In this document: one piece after another, positions 15,957-24,108 of the stretch | Layout of the letters: each line of letters begins with the position of its first letter | Numbering within the stretch: position 1 is the first letter of the stretch | Notes under the pieces: generated by a model | Seen by the model: the letters and a program-made list of their open reading frames with translations, nothing else | What the model was told of the DNA's origin: nothing | The model's database searches: none | NCBI RefSeq assembly: GCF_000423665.1 | Contig: NZ_AUIK01000009.1 | Coordinates: 310,001 to 374,000 of the forward strand | Reading direction: 5' to 3' | Source of the DNA: Solirubrobacter soli DSM 22325 | GTDB taxonomy: Bacteria > Actinomycetota > Thermoleophilia > Solirubrobacterales > Solirubrobacteraceae | Length of the DNA stretch: 64,000 nucleotides | Position numbers and translations under genes: made by a program

Positions 15957-17528
15957 TTGCCGACCGTACTTCGCCGTCCGAGTGTCGTCTGCGTCCTGCT
16001 GGGCGTCGGGTTCCTGGTCACGTCCGCCGCGCCCGCGCGTGCCGCCGACGGCGTCTCGATCCGCACCAACGACTCCTCGAAGCGCCTCGTGGCCTCCAAG
16101 CGCGCGCGGCTGGTGGCCGAGGTCCCAGGGCGCACCTACTGCCGCCTGCGGCTCACGCACGCGGGCGCGCCGACGGCGTCGAGCTCGGTGCGCAAGGCCG
16201 TCGCCGGGATCGCGCGGTTCACCTGGCGCGTGGGTGGCGGGGTCGCGAACGGGCGCTGGAAGGCGACCGTGTCCTGCGCGTCCAACCCGCGCTCGCTCGC
16301 CCGCGGCAACGGCCGCTCGGCGACGATCACGCTGCGCGCCACCCACGGCGGGCGCCACGGTCGCGCGGTCCGCGGGCGGGTGGGGGTCGTGTTCCTGATC
16401 GCGCCGGAGGAGGCTGACGGCCGCGGCGCCGGCGCGGCGACCTACCAGCGCAAGGGCACGCTGCTGATCCGCGGCGGCGACTGGCTCTCAGGGCAGGGCG
16501 TCGACGTCTTCTCCAACGGCAACCCGAACGTCGACGGCTACAGCGGCGTGTATCAGTGCGTCGAGCTCGTCAAACGGCTGCTGAAGGCACGCGGATGGAG
16601 CACCCCGTTCTACGGCGACGCGCACCAGTACCTCGACCACGCGCCGGGTGAGTTCTTCGACAAGCATCGCGGCGGCGACGGGTACCGCCCGGTCCCGGGA
16701 GACGTCCTCGTCTGGGGCGGCGGCCTCGGCGGCTGGGGGCACGTGGCGATCGTCGAGGGCGTCAACGGCGGGTCGGTGTTCTTCGTCGAGCAGAACGCCT
16801 CGGCCACGGGCCGCGGCAGCCTGCCGATCGACGCCGCCGGCAACGTCGCCAAGCGCGGCTCGGCCTCGAGCTACTTCATCGGCACCCTGCACGCGAAGAA
16901 GAACACGCTCGGCCAGGCGCCGCCCGCGCCCACCGGCCCGAAGCCGAGCGACTACGCGGGGCACATCGTCCAGTGGGACGGTGACCGCGCCGGCCAGAAG
17001 GCGGCCTGGCTCGTCGGCCCGGATCTCAAGCGCCGGTGGATCCCGACGACCGAGATCTACGGCTGCCTCAAGGACGCGGGCCATCCGGGCCCGGACGTCC
17101 TCTCCGGGGCGATGCTCGACCAGCTCCCGGACCTCAATGGCGAGTGGGCGACCTGCACCCGCCCGACGCCGACCGTGACCCCGACCCCGTCGACACCCAC
17201 ACCCGTGACCCCGACGGTCACACCCACGCCGACCCCACCGACCACACCCGTACCGCAACCGTGGGTCAACTTGGCCAAGGGCGCTTCCGCCCAAGGCCGG
17301 TCCGGCTGTTCCTCGGCCGCCTGCAAGATGATGGTCGTGAGCTTCGGCAACTTCAGCCCGGGCCCGCACACCGTCACGTGTCGCGCCGGCAACGGCGACG
17401 AGGGCGGCTGGATCTCCTACACCCGCAGCGGCAGCAGCGACTCCTACGCGTACTGCTACTACGGCTACCCCGGGCGCAGCGTCTGGGTGACCGTCGACGG
17501 CATCGGCTCCAACACCGTCGTGTGGTGA
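15957..17528 (+). CDS. Secreted CHAP-domain amidase/peptidase
   Basis: 523 residues. An N-terminal signal segment (VVCVLLGVGFLVTSAAPARAA) precedes a beta-domain (about 30-140), a CHAP domain (about 165-310) and a C-terminal region after a Thr/Pro linker (TPTVTPTPSTPTPVTPTVTP). The CHAP catalytic Cys is in GVYQCVELVKR and the His in GWGHVAIVEGVN, followed by FFVEQNAS. CHAP enzymes cleave peptidoglycan peptides or glutathionylspermidine-type amides; a secreted form here suggests wall remodelling. The C-terminal ~85 residues hold four cysteines and a Ser/Tyr-rich fold. The start is a TTG without a clear ribosome site, so the exact N-terminus is uncertain. The last 64 bases overlap the convergent GAF/PAS gene. 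Confidence 0.85.
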   Translation: MPTVLRRPSVVCVLLGVGFLVTSAAPARAADGVSIRTNDSSKRLVASKRARLVAEVPGRTYCRLRLTHAGAPTASSSVRKAVAGIARFTWRVGGGVANGRWKATVSCASNPRSLARGNGRSATITLRATHGGRHGRAVRGRVGVVFLIAPEEADGRGAGAATYQRKGTLLIRGGDWLSGQGVDVFSNGNPNVDGYSGVYQCVELVKRLLKARGWSTPFYGDAHQYLDHAPGEFFDKHRGGDGYRPVPGDVLVWGGGLGGWGHVAIVEGVNGGSVFFVEQNASATGRGSLPIDAAGNVAKRGSASSYFIGTLHAKKNTLGQAPPAPTGPKPSDYAGHIVQWDGDRAGQKAAWLVGPDLKRRWIPTTEIYGCLKDAGHPGPDVLSGAMLDQLPDLNGEWATCTRPTPTVTPTPSTPTPVTPTVTPTPTPPTTPVPQPWVNLAKGASAQGRSGCSSAACKMMVVSFGNFSPGPHTVTCRAGNGDEGGWISYTRSGSSDSYAYCYYGYPGRSVWVTVDGIGSNTVVW

Positions 17529-18739
17529 GGCTCGCCCCAGCCGAGCGCGCCCATGGCGCCACCGGACGCGTCGCGTGAGAGCGACCAGCGCCAGCTGATG
17601 CCTTCCGTGTCGGCCATCCGCACCGTCTCGCCTGCCAACAGCGCGGCGTAGGCGGCGCGGGCGGCCGCGCGCTCGGGCTCGGGGACGGTGACCGCGAACC
17701 AGTCGCGGCCGACGAGGTCGTCCTCGTCGAAGCCGAAGGCGGCGCACGCGGTGCCGTTGGCGATCTCGACGCGGCCGTCCGCGTCCAGCGCGACGACCAG
17801 GGCGGCGGCGCCGTCGAACGCCCGGCGCGCCCGCGCGCGGACGCGGCGGCGGGCGAAGTACGCGGCGAGCTGGCCGCCGACCGTGGCGAACAGCGCCGAG
17901 ACCTCGGCGTTGGGCTCGCGGGCGTCGCCGGCGTAGAGCTCGATCACGCCCACGCACTCGTCGCCGAGCGCGATCGGGAAGGCCGCGGCGGTGACGAGGC
18001 CCGCGCGCACCGCCTCGGCGGGGAGGTCGCCGACCCAGACCGGGCGGCGGAACGCCCAGACGCGGCCGGCGAGGCCCTGGCCCGCGGCGTAGGTCTGCTC
18101 GTGGGTCGCGCTCGCGAGCTCGGCGACCCCGCCGCGGGCGCCCGGCGCCGTCCACAGCGACGTGCAGCGCAGGACCGCGCCGTCCGGGCGCCAGACGACG
18201 CCGAAGCTCCACCCGAGCGCGGTCCCGAGCGTGGTCAGGACGCGATCGCAGAGCGCGCTCGGCTCAAGGCCCGCCGCCAGGTGGTCGGCGATCGCCTGTT
18301 GCGCGCCGAGGAGCTTGTGGGCGCCGCCGACGCGGCGGCGCATCCGCGCCTGTTCGAGCTCGCGCGTCAGCACGGCCGGCAGCTGGGCGATGTCGGGGAC
18401 GCTCGGGACGCCGCTCGGGAGCCCGCGCAGGATCGCGGAGAGCTCACCCGGCCGCATGCGCGGCGAGACGGCGAGGAATGGGAGGTGCGGGTCGGCGAGC
18501 CGGACCATCTCGAGCGCCTTGCGCGACGGGACCGCCAGGGGACCGTCGCCGCCGTAGAGCACCGCGTCCCACCCGCGCCGCTGCAGGGCGGCGGACAGCG
18601 CCTCCGGACCCTGGACGGGGACGGAACGTGCGGTCCAGCCCGCGTCGTCGAGCACCCGGGTCAGCTGCGCGGCGTGGCCGGCGGGAACGTCGACGAGCAG
18701 CGCGCTGATGCTTCTGTGGCGGCTCACTCCTGAGTGCAT
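17465..18739 (-). CDS. GAF-PAS sensory protein with an N-terminal receiver-like region
   Basis: 424 residues. The N-terminal 120 residues look like a degenerate receiver or flavodoxin-like fold (SALLVDVPAGHAAQLTRVLDDAGW, WDAVLYGGDGPL). A GAF domain (about 145-300) follows (VLTTLGTALGWSFGVVWRPD, GLAGRVWAFRRPVWVGDLP, AAAFPIALGDECVGVIELYAG), then a PAS domain (AALVVALDADGRVEIANGTACAAFGFDEDDLVGRDWF). There is no histidine kinase, GGDEF or HTH output, so it is either a regulator acting by protein contact or a truncated kinase. The 3' end overlaps the CHAP gene by 64 bases, and the C-terminal residues there lie beyond the PAS core, consistent with an eroded stop codon or a lost output domain. Confidence 0.8.
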   Translation of the reverse strand: MHSGVSRHRSISALLVDVPAGHAAQLTRVLDDAGWTARSVPVQGPEALSAALQRRGWDAVLYGGDGPLAVPSRKALEMVRLADPHLPFLAVSPRMRPGELSAILRGLPSGVPSVPDIAQLPAVLTRELEQARMRRRVGGAHKLLGAQQAIADHLAAGLEPSALCDRVLTTLGTALGWSFGVVWRPDGAVLRCTSLWTAPGARGGVAELASATHEQTYAAGQGLAGRVWAFRRPVWVGDLPAEAVRAGLVTAAAFPIALGDECVGVIELYAGDAREPNAEVSALFATVGGQLAAYFARRRVRARARRAFDGAAALVVALDADGRVEIANGTACAAFGFDEDDLVGRDWFAVTVPEPERAAARAAYAALLAGETVRMADTEGISWRWSLSRDASGGAMGALGWGEPHHTTVLEPMPSTVTQTLRPG

Positions 18740-18771
18740 CGGCGGCCACTCGGGACCGCTTGAGCAAACGC

Positions 18772-19263
18772 TTAGGCAGCCAGACGAGTGACGATCTCGC
18801 GCACGCCGTGCGAGAGGTCGTCGACCACGAAGTCCGGGCTGACGCCCTTGAGGATCCGCAGCGCGGGGCGGTTGTCGGCGAGCATCGTGCCGGCGATCCG
18901 CGTCACGCCCTCGGCCGCCGCGGCCTTGGCCAGGCGGCGGGCGAGCCACGACCCCAGGCCGAGCCCCTGCCACTCGTCCCAGACGAGGATCGCGATGTCG
19001 GCCGTGTCCGGAGCGGTCTTGACGACGCGCCCGGTCGCGACCAGCGTGTCGCCGATCACGGCCACGTACGCGATGTGGTCATGACCGTCGACCTCGGTGA
19101 GGTAGGTCAGCTCGGCGTCGGAGAAGCGGACCTTCGGGGAGAGGAAGCGCTTGAACGCGGCCTCCGGGCTGAGCCGGCGCAGGCCCTCGACCAGCAGGCG
19201 CTTGTCATCCGGCTCGATCGGCCGGATCGTGACCAGCGTGCCGTCGAGCAGGTAGTGGAGCAT
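18772..19263 (-). CDS. GNAT-family N-acetyltransferase
   Basis: 163 residues from ATG 19263. GNAT motifs are visible: LVTIRPIEPDDKRLL at the N-terminus, AYVAVIGDTLVATGRVV and AILVWDEWQGLGLGSWLARRLAKAAAAEGV, where QGLGLG corresponds to the Q/RxxGxG/A acetyl-CoA pyrophosphate loop. ADNRPALRILK is the usual motif B region. The acceptor is unknown. Upstream in-frame starts (ATG 19272, GTG 19284) exist; all lie in or next to a perfect 10-bp palindrome, so the true N-terminus is uncertain. The gene follows citrate synthase on the same strand after a 57-base gap. Confidence 0.85.
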   Translation of the reverse strand: MLHYLLDGTLVTIRPIEPDDKRLLVEGLRRLSPEAAFKRFLSPKVRFSDAELTYLTEVDGHDHIAYVAVIGDTLVATGRVVKTAPDTADIAILVWDEWQGLGLGSWLARRLAKAAAAEGVTRIAGTMLADNRPALRILKGVSPDFVVDDLSHGVREIVTRLAA

Positions 19264-19283
19264 GCGTTGCATGATGCAACGCA
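19263..19283. promoter_or_regulatory. Perfect palindrome overlapping the GNAT gene start (candidate operator)
   Basis: TGCGTTGCAT and ATGCAACGCA form a perfect 10-bp inverted repeat around one central base, covering all three candidate start codons of the GNAT gene. A dimeric repressor site or an RNA hairpin sequestering the start are both possible. Confidence 0.5.
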
Positions 19284-19320
19284 CACTCCACCGTTGTCAG
19301 TACGGCTGGCTCTACTTGGG

Positions 19321-20649
19321 TTAACGCTGCTCGATCGGGACGTATTCCAGCTCGCGGTTGCCCGTGTAGATCTGCCGCGGGCGGGCGATCTTCTGCTCGG
19401 AGTCGTCGATCATCTCGAGCCACTGGGAGATCCAGCCGGACGTCCGCGGGATCGCGAACAGCACCGTGAACATGCCCACCGGCATGTGCAGCGCCTCGTA
19501 GATCAGGCCCGAGTAGAAGTCGACGTTGGGGTACAGCTTGCGCTTGACGAAGTACTCGTCCTCGAGCGCGATCTTCTCGAGCTCGAGCGCGATCTCCAGC
19601 AGCGGGTTGACGCCCGTGACCTCGAAGACGTCGTCGCAGGCCTTCTTGATGATCTTCGCGCGCGGGTCGTAGTTCTTGTAGACCCGGTGCCCGAAGCCCA
19701 TCAGGCGCTCCTTGCCCTCCTTCACGCCGGCGATGAAGTCGGGGATGTTCTCCTTGCGCTCGATGCGCCGCAGCATCCGCAGCACCTGCTCGTTGGCGCC
19801 GCCGTGGAGCGGGCCGTAGAGCGCGGCGATGCCGGCCGCGACCGCCGAGTACGGGTCGACCTGCGAGGAGCCGACCGCGCGGACGGCGCTCGTCGAACAG
19901 TTCTGCTCGTGGTCGGCGTGGAGGATGAAGAGGACGTCCAGCGCCCGCTCGAGCCGAGGATCGGGCTGGTACTTCAGCTCGGTCATCTTGAACAGCATCG
20001 AGAGGAAGTTGCCGGGGTAGGCGAGGTCGTTGTCCGGATAGACGTACGGCTGCCCCATGTTGTGGCGGTAGGCGAACGCCGCCAGCGTCGGCATCTTCGC
20101 GATCAGGCGGATGATCTGGAGGTACCGGGTCTCCGGGTCCTTGATCTGGTTGGCGTCCGGGTAGAACGTCGACAGCGCGCCGACCGAGGCCAGCAGCATC
20201 CCCATCGGGTGCGCGTCGTACCGGAAGCCCTGCATGAAGCTGCGGACGTTCTCGTGCACGAACGTGTGGATCGTGATCTCGTGCGTCCACTCGTCGAGCT
20301 GCTTCTGATTGGGCAGGTTCCCGTGTACGAGCAGATAAGCGACTTCGAGGTAGGTCGACTTCTCGGCCAGCTGCTCGATCGGATACCCGCGGTACTCCAG
20401 GATGCCCTTTTCGCCATCCAGGTAGGTGATCGCCGACCGGCAGGACGCCGTGTTCATGAAGGCCGGGTCATAGGTCATGACCCCGAAGTCGTCCTCGTTG
20501 ACCTTGATGTTCCGCAGCGCGGTCGCGCGTACGGTCCCGTCCTCGATCGGCACCTCGTACGACTTGCCGGTCCGGTTGTCGGTGATCGTCAGTGAATCGG
20601 AGGCCGTGGCCACGCCACCGCCGTTCTCGCTCTGCTCCTCAGTACCCAC
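19321..20649 (-). CDS. gltA: Citrate synthase
   Basis: 442 residues. It condenses acetyl-CoA and oxaloacetate to citrate, the first step of the TCA cycle. Conserved active-site regions are visible: HADHEQNCSTSAVRAVGSS, YGPLHGGANEQVL, LMGFGHRVYKNYDPRA and LYPNVDFYSGLIYEALHMP, covering the two catalytic histidines and the catalytic Asp. The N-terminal ~70-residue beta domain is the form found in type II (GltA) enzymes of bacteria. The GTG at 20649 is chosen because an AGAGGAG ribosome site lies about six bases upstream; earlier codons in frame lack support. Confidence 0.95.
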   Translation of the reverse strand: MGTEEQSENGGGVATASDSLTITDNRTGKSYEVPIEDGTVRATALRNIKVNEDDFGVMTYDPAFMNTASCRSAITYLDGEKGILEYRGYPIEQLAEKSTYLEVAYLLVHGNLPNQKQLDEWTHEITIHTFVHENVRSFMQGFRYDAHPMGMLLASVGALSTFYPDANQIKDPETRYLQIIRLIAKMPTLAAFAYRHNMGQPYVYPDNDLAYPGNFLSMLFKMTELKYQPDPRLERALDVLFILHADHEQNCSTSAVRAVGSSQVDPYSAVAAGIAALYGPLHGGANEQVLRMLRRIERKENIPDFIAGVKEGKERLMGFGHRVYKNYDPRAKIIKKACDDVFEVTGVNPLLEIALELEKIALEDEYFVKRKLYPNVDFYSGLIYEALHMPVGMFTVLFAIPRTSGWISQWLEMIDDSEQKIARPRQIYTGNRELEYVPIEQR

Positions 20650-20718
20650 GTGCGCTCCTCTGAAGGGGGAGGTCAAATCTCTGCCTCCCATTGTGGCGGG
20701 AGGGTCGCGAGACGCGCG

Positions 20719-20934
20719 TTACGCCGTGATGACCGCGGTGAACATCGTCCCCGCGACGAGCAGCGCGCCAACCAGCATGATGGCGCGTGCCGCGCCCTTC
20801 GTGGCCGGGAACGTCTCGTGGCGAACGGTTCCCACCGCCGACAGGATCAACGCGAACGCCACCAGGACGCTGGCGAGGATGTAGAACGGCGTCTTGGAGG
20901 GCTCGGCGGCCTCTTCGGCGAGGAGCAGCAACAT
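20719..20934 (-). CDS. Small two-helix membrane protein
   Basis: 71 residues. Two hydrophobic helices are evident (PFYILASVLVAFALILSAVG and AIMLVGALLVAGTMFTAVITA), separated by a loop VRHETFPATKGAARA. Family not named with certainty. The ATG at 20934 is preceded at ten bases by TAGCTT (20950-20945, minus strand), a possible -10. It lies between citrate synthase and another small membrane protein in the same orientation. Confidence 0.65.
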   Translation of the reverse strand: MLLLLAEEAAEPSKTPFYILASVLVAFALILSAVGTVRHETFPATKGAARAIMLVGALLVAGTMFTAVITA

Positions 20935-20950
20935 GGCGGGCGGGAAGCTA

Positions 20951-21223
20951 TCAGCGGTGGAGCTCGCGCGCACGACCGGCGGCCGTCACCGAGCGGATGC
21001 GCGGCGGCGGCGTCGCGACGCGCGCGCCGCACGTGGGTCCGCCGCGACGGGGCGGGCGTGGACGGCGCGGGCGTGGATGCGGCCGGCGCGGGCGCGGCGA
21101 GCCGCCGTCGATCCTCACGTCGTCGGTGTCCGTCCCCTGCTTGACCGCCCACCACACGATGTAGCAAGCGGCCAGGATCGGCAGCTTCAGGAAGACGAAC
21201 AGGTACAGCATCGTCCAGCCCAC
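20951..21223 (-). CDS. Small membrane-anchored protein with Arg/Pro-rich tail
   Basis: 90 residues. One N-terminal hydrophobic helix (TMLYLFVFLKLPILAACYIVWW) is followed by an acidic stretch (GTDTDDVRIDGG) and a tail of PRPRR-type repeats that is probably cytoplasmic or nucleic-acid binding. No family recognised. The GTG at 21223 has a TAGCAT -10 box seven bases upstream. Confidence 0.6.
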   Translation of the reverse strand: MGWTMLYLFVFLKLPILAACYIVWWAVKQGTDTDDVRIDGGSPRPRRPHPRPRRPRPPRRGGPTCGARVATPPPRIRSVTAAGRARELHR

Positions 21224-21230
21224 GAGCTGG

Positions 21231-21236
21231 ATGCTA
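21231..21236 (-). promoter_or_regulatory. -10 element TAGCAT of the small Arg/Pro-rich membrane protein gene
   Basis: TAGCAT on the minus strand ends seven bases before GTG 21223, predicting a leaderless mRNA. Confidence 0.45.
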
Positions 21237-21247
21237 CGCCGATGTGC

Positions 21248-22183
21248 TCAGACGCGGAGCGGTACCGGTGTTGCATCGAACACCGTGACGCGTTGCAACT
21301 CGGACACGCGCTCGTTGACCTCGTCGGCCGTGAGCGTCTGCATGCGCTCGGTGCCGAACGCCTCGACGTTGAAGGACGCCAGCGCCGTGCCGTACGCCAT
21401 CGCGCGGCGCAGCAATTCGTCGGTGATCTCCTCGTCGGCGTGCGCGGCGACGTAGCCCATGAACCCGCCCGCGAACGTGTCGCCCGCGCCGGTCGGATCC
21501 ACGACATCGGCGGTCGGGTACGCCGGCAGGCCGAAGACGCCCTCGGGCGTGTACATCGCCGAGCCGTACTCACCCTGCTTGACCACGACGACCTTGGGGC
21601 CGAGGTCCATCACCGCGCGCGCGGCGCGGACGAGGTTCGGCTCGTCGGTGAGCTGCTTGACCTCGCCGTCGTTGACGATCAGGCAGTCGACGGTCTTGAT
21701 CGTCTTGATCAGCGACTCGTGCGCGATGTCGATCCAGAGGTTCATCGTGTCCAGCGCGCTGAAGCGGGCGCCGGTGCACTGCTCGCGGACCGCGCGCTGC
21801 AGGTCGGGCTGGATGTTCGCCAGGAACAGGACGTCCGCGTCCCTGGAGGCCTGGCTGAGCTTGGGCTCGAAGTCGGCGAAGACGTTCAGGTCGGTCTGCA
21901 GCGTGTGGCGGATGTTGACGTCGCGCTCGTAGCGGCCCGCCCAGAAGAACGTCTTGCCGCCGGGGACGTGCTCGACGTCGTCGGTGATCACGCCGCGGTT
22001 GTGCAGGACGGCGTACTCCTCCTCGCTGAAGTCGTCGCCCACAGGCCCGACCACGCGGGTCTCGGCGAGGAACGAGGAGGCGAGCGAGAAGTGCACGGCG
22101 GCGCCGCCCAGGAGGCGATCGCGCTTGCCGGCCTCGGTCTCGACGGCGTCAAAGGCGATGGATCCGACCACGGTGAGCGACAT
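21248..22183 (-). CDS. PfkB-family sugar/nucleoside kinase
   Basis: 311 residues. The C-terminal PfkB signature DVVDPTGAGDTFAGGF contains the anion-hole GAGD with the catalytic Asp. The N-terminus (VVGSIAFDAVETEAG, LGGAAVHFSLASSFL) is typical of ribokinase-like folds, and LIVNDGEVKQLTDEPN resembles the usual NxxE motif region. The phosphate acceptor cannot be assigned; ribose, adenosine and similar alcohols are candidates. It is cytosolic. It is divergent from the DEAD-box helicase gene with only 38 bases between the start codons and a GTAGCGCTAC palindrome between the two predicted -10 boxes. Confidence 0.88.
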   Translation of the reverse strand: MSLTVVGSIAFDAVETEAGKRDRLLGGAAVHFSLASSFLAETRVVGPVGDDFSEEEYAVLHNRGVITDDVEHVPGGKTFFWAGRYERDVNIRHTLQTDLNVFADFEPKLSQASRDADVLFLANIQPDLQRAVREQCTGARFSALDTMNLWIDIAHESLIKTIKTVDCLIVNDGEVKQLTDEPNLVRAARAVMDLGPKVVVVKQGEYGSAMYTPEGVFGLPAYPTADVVDPTGAGDTFAGGFMGYVAAHADEEITDELLRRAMAYGTALASFNVEAFGTERMQTLTADEVNERVSELQRVTVFDATPVPLRV

Positions 22184-22193
22184 AAGGCGCGAG

Positions 22194-22209
22194 AGAGTAG
22201 CGCTACCGT
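22194..22209. promoter_or_regulatory. Compact divergent promoter with palindrome GTAGCGCTAC
   Basis: The 38-base gap between the PfkB and helicase genes holds TACTCT on the minus strand (22199-22194, ten bases from the PfkB ATG) and TACCGT on the plus strand (22204-22209, twelve bases from the helicase ATG). The perfect palindrome GTAGCGCTAC (22197-22206) overlaps both. Confidence 0.45.
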
Positions 22210-22221
22210 GCTAGGGCGAAA

Positions 22222-23640
22222 ATGACGACTTTCGCCGAGCTCGGGCTGTCCGAGCCGATTCTGCAGGCCCTCCAAGACGTCGGCTACGAAACGCCGAGCC
22301 CCATCCAGGAGCAGGGCATCCCGCCGCTGCTGGAGGGCCGGGACGTAATCGGCCAGGCGCAGACCGGAACGGGCAAGACGGCCGCGTTCGGGCTGCCGCT
22401 GATGGAGTTCGTGGACCCGACCGAGCAAGAGGTCCAGGCGCTCGTGCTCACCCCGACGCGCGAGCTGTGCATCCAGGTCACCCAAGCGCTGCGGGCCTAC
22501 GGGGCGCGCAAGGGGATCGACCCGGTGGCGGTCTTCGGCGGCGCGCCGATCCGCACCCAGCAGGCGCAGCTGCGCCAAGGGGGGCAGGTCGTGGTCGGCA
22601 CGGTCGGCCGCGTGCTCGACCTGATCAGCCGGCACTCGCTGGTCCTGCACTCGACGCGGTACATCGTGCTCGACGAGGCCGACGAGATGCTGGACCTCGG
22701 CTTCCTCGAGGACGTCGAGAAGATCCTCAGCCTCGCGCCCGGCAGCCGGCAGACGGCGCTGTTCAGCGCGACGATGCCGACCGAGATCCGCAAGCTCGCC
22801 GAGCGCCACCTCTACGACCCCGTCACCGTGAAGGTCAAGGCCGCGACGCTGACGATCGACACGGTCGAGCAGTTCTACCTGGAGACCCGGGGGCAGGACA
22901 AGGTCGACTCGCTGGTCCGCGTGCTGCAGGCCGAGAAGCCCAAGCAGGCGATCGTCTTCTCGCGCACGAAGATCCGCACCGAGCAGCTCTACCGTACGCT
23001 GCGCGACAAGGGCATGAACGTCAAGGCGCTGCACGGCGACATGAGCCAGGGCGCGCGCGACGGCGTGATGATCTCCTTCAAGGGCGGTCGCGTGCCGATC
23101 CTCGTCGCCACCGACGTCGCCGCCCGCGGTCTCGACATCTCGACCGTGACGCACGTCGTGAACTTCGACGTCCCGACCTCGCCCGACGTCTATGTGCACC
23201 GCATCGGCCGCACGGGCCGCGTCGGGCGCTCCGGCCGCGCGATCACCTTCGTCGAGCCGCGCCAGCGGCGCGAGCTGGAGGCGATCGAGAACCACGCGTC
23301 GACCAAGATCGCCCCGTGGACCGAGGGCGCCCACATCGCCCCCGAGCGCGCGTCCGAGCCGCGTCCCCGCCGCCACCGCAAGCCGCACGACGAGATCGTC
23401 ACCAACGGCGGCGGCTACACGAAGCTGATCGCGACCGCCGGGCGCCACGAGGGCGTCGAGGCCAAGGACCTGATCGCGGCGATGACCGCGAGCGGGCTCG
23501 ACGGCGAGGCGATCCGCAACGTCCGCATTCTCGAGCGCTTCGCTCTGGTGGAGATCCCGGCCGACGCCGTGACCAAGATCATCGAGCGTGTGACAGAAGT
23601 GCAAGGCCACCCCGTGGCCCTGGAACCGATCCGCAACTGA
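22222..23640 (+). CDS. DEAD-box ATP-dependent RNA helicase with DbpA-type RNA-binding C-terminus
   Basis: 472 residues. All core motifs are present: Q motif SPIQEQGIP, motif I AQTGTGKT, Ia TPTRELCIQ, II DEADEMLD, III SATMP, then VATDVAARGLDI and HRIGRTGRVGRSG. After a basic linker (EPRPRRHRKPHDE) the last ~75 residues (YTKLIATAGRHEGVEAKDLIAAM, IRNVRILERFALVEIPADAV) match the DbpA RNA-binding domain seen in DbpA, YxiN and CsdA/DeaD. Expected roles are rRNA remodelling in ribosome assembly or cold adaptation. The cyclophilin gene follows 12 bases later with its own ribosome site, suggesting co-transcription. Confidence 0.93.
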   Translation: MTTFAELGLSEPILQALQDVGYETPSPIQEQGIPPLLEGRDVIGQAQTGTGKTAAFGLPLMEFVDPTEQEVQALVLTPTRELCIQVTQALRAYGARKGIDPVAVFGGAPIRTQQAQLRQGGQVVVGTVGRVLDLISRHSLVLHSTRYIVLDEADEMLDLGFLEDVEKILSLAPGSRQTALFSATMPTEIRKLAERHLYDPVTVKVKAATLTIDTVEQFYLETRGQDKVDSLVRVLQAEKPKQAIVFSRTKIRTEQLYRTLRDKGMNVKALHGDMSQGARDGVMISFKGGRVPILVATDVAARGLDISTVTHVVNFDVPTSPDVYVHRIGRTGRVGRSGRAITFVEPRQRRELEAIENHASTKIAPWTEGAHIAPERASEPRPRRHRKPHDEIVTNGGGYTKLIATAGRHEGVEAKDLIAAMTASGLDGEAIRNVRILERFALVEIPADAVTKIIERVTEVQGHPVALEPIRN

Positions 23641-23652
23641 GGAGGCCCGCCA

Positions 23653-24108
23653 ATGTCCGTGGCGACGATGAGCACCAACCACGGTGACATCACGATCGAG
23701 CTGTATGACGAGGACGCTCCCAAGACCGTCGAGAACTTCAAGAAGCTGGCCGCCGACGGGTTCTACGACGGCCTGTCCTTCCACCGGATCATCAAGGACT
23801 TCATGATCCAGGGCGGCTGCCCGCAGGGCACCGGCACCGGCGGTCCCGGCTACACGTTCGAGGACGAGATCAACCAGCACAAGCTCGTCCGCGGCTCGCT
23901 GGCGATGGCCAACGCCGGCCCGAACACGAACGGCTCGCAGTTCTTCATCGTCACGCTCGACTCGACGCCCTGGCTCGACGGCAAGCACACGAACTTCGGT
24001 CAGGTCACCGACGGCATGGACGTGGTCGACAAGCTCGAGGGCCTGCCGACCGACGGCCGCGACAAGCCTCGCGAAGAGGCCAAGATCACCAAGCTGACGA
24101 TCACCTGA
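23653..24108 (+). CDS. Cyclophilin-type peptidyl-prolyl cis-trans isomerase
   Basis: 151 residues, no signal peptide, so cytosolic. The cyclophilin core is intact: ENFKKLAADGFYDGLSFHRIIKDFMIQGGCPQGTGTGGPGY, LAMANAGPNTNGSQFFIVT and WLDGKHTNFGQV; the catalytic Arg is in FHRI. It catalyses proline isomerisation during folding. GGAGG eleven bases upstream of the ATG supports the start. Eight bases of its 3' end overlap the convergent gene. Confidence 0.95.
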   Translation: MSVATMSTNHGDITIELYDEDAPKTVENFKKLAADGFYDGLSFHRIIKDFMIQGGCPQGTGTGGPGYTFEDEINQHKLVRGSLAMANAGPNTNGSQFFIVTLDSTPWLDGKHTNFGQVTDGMDVVDKLEGLPTDGRDKPREEAKITKLTIT

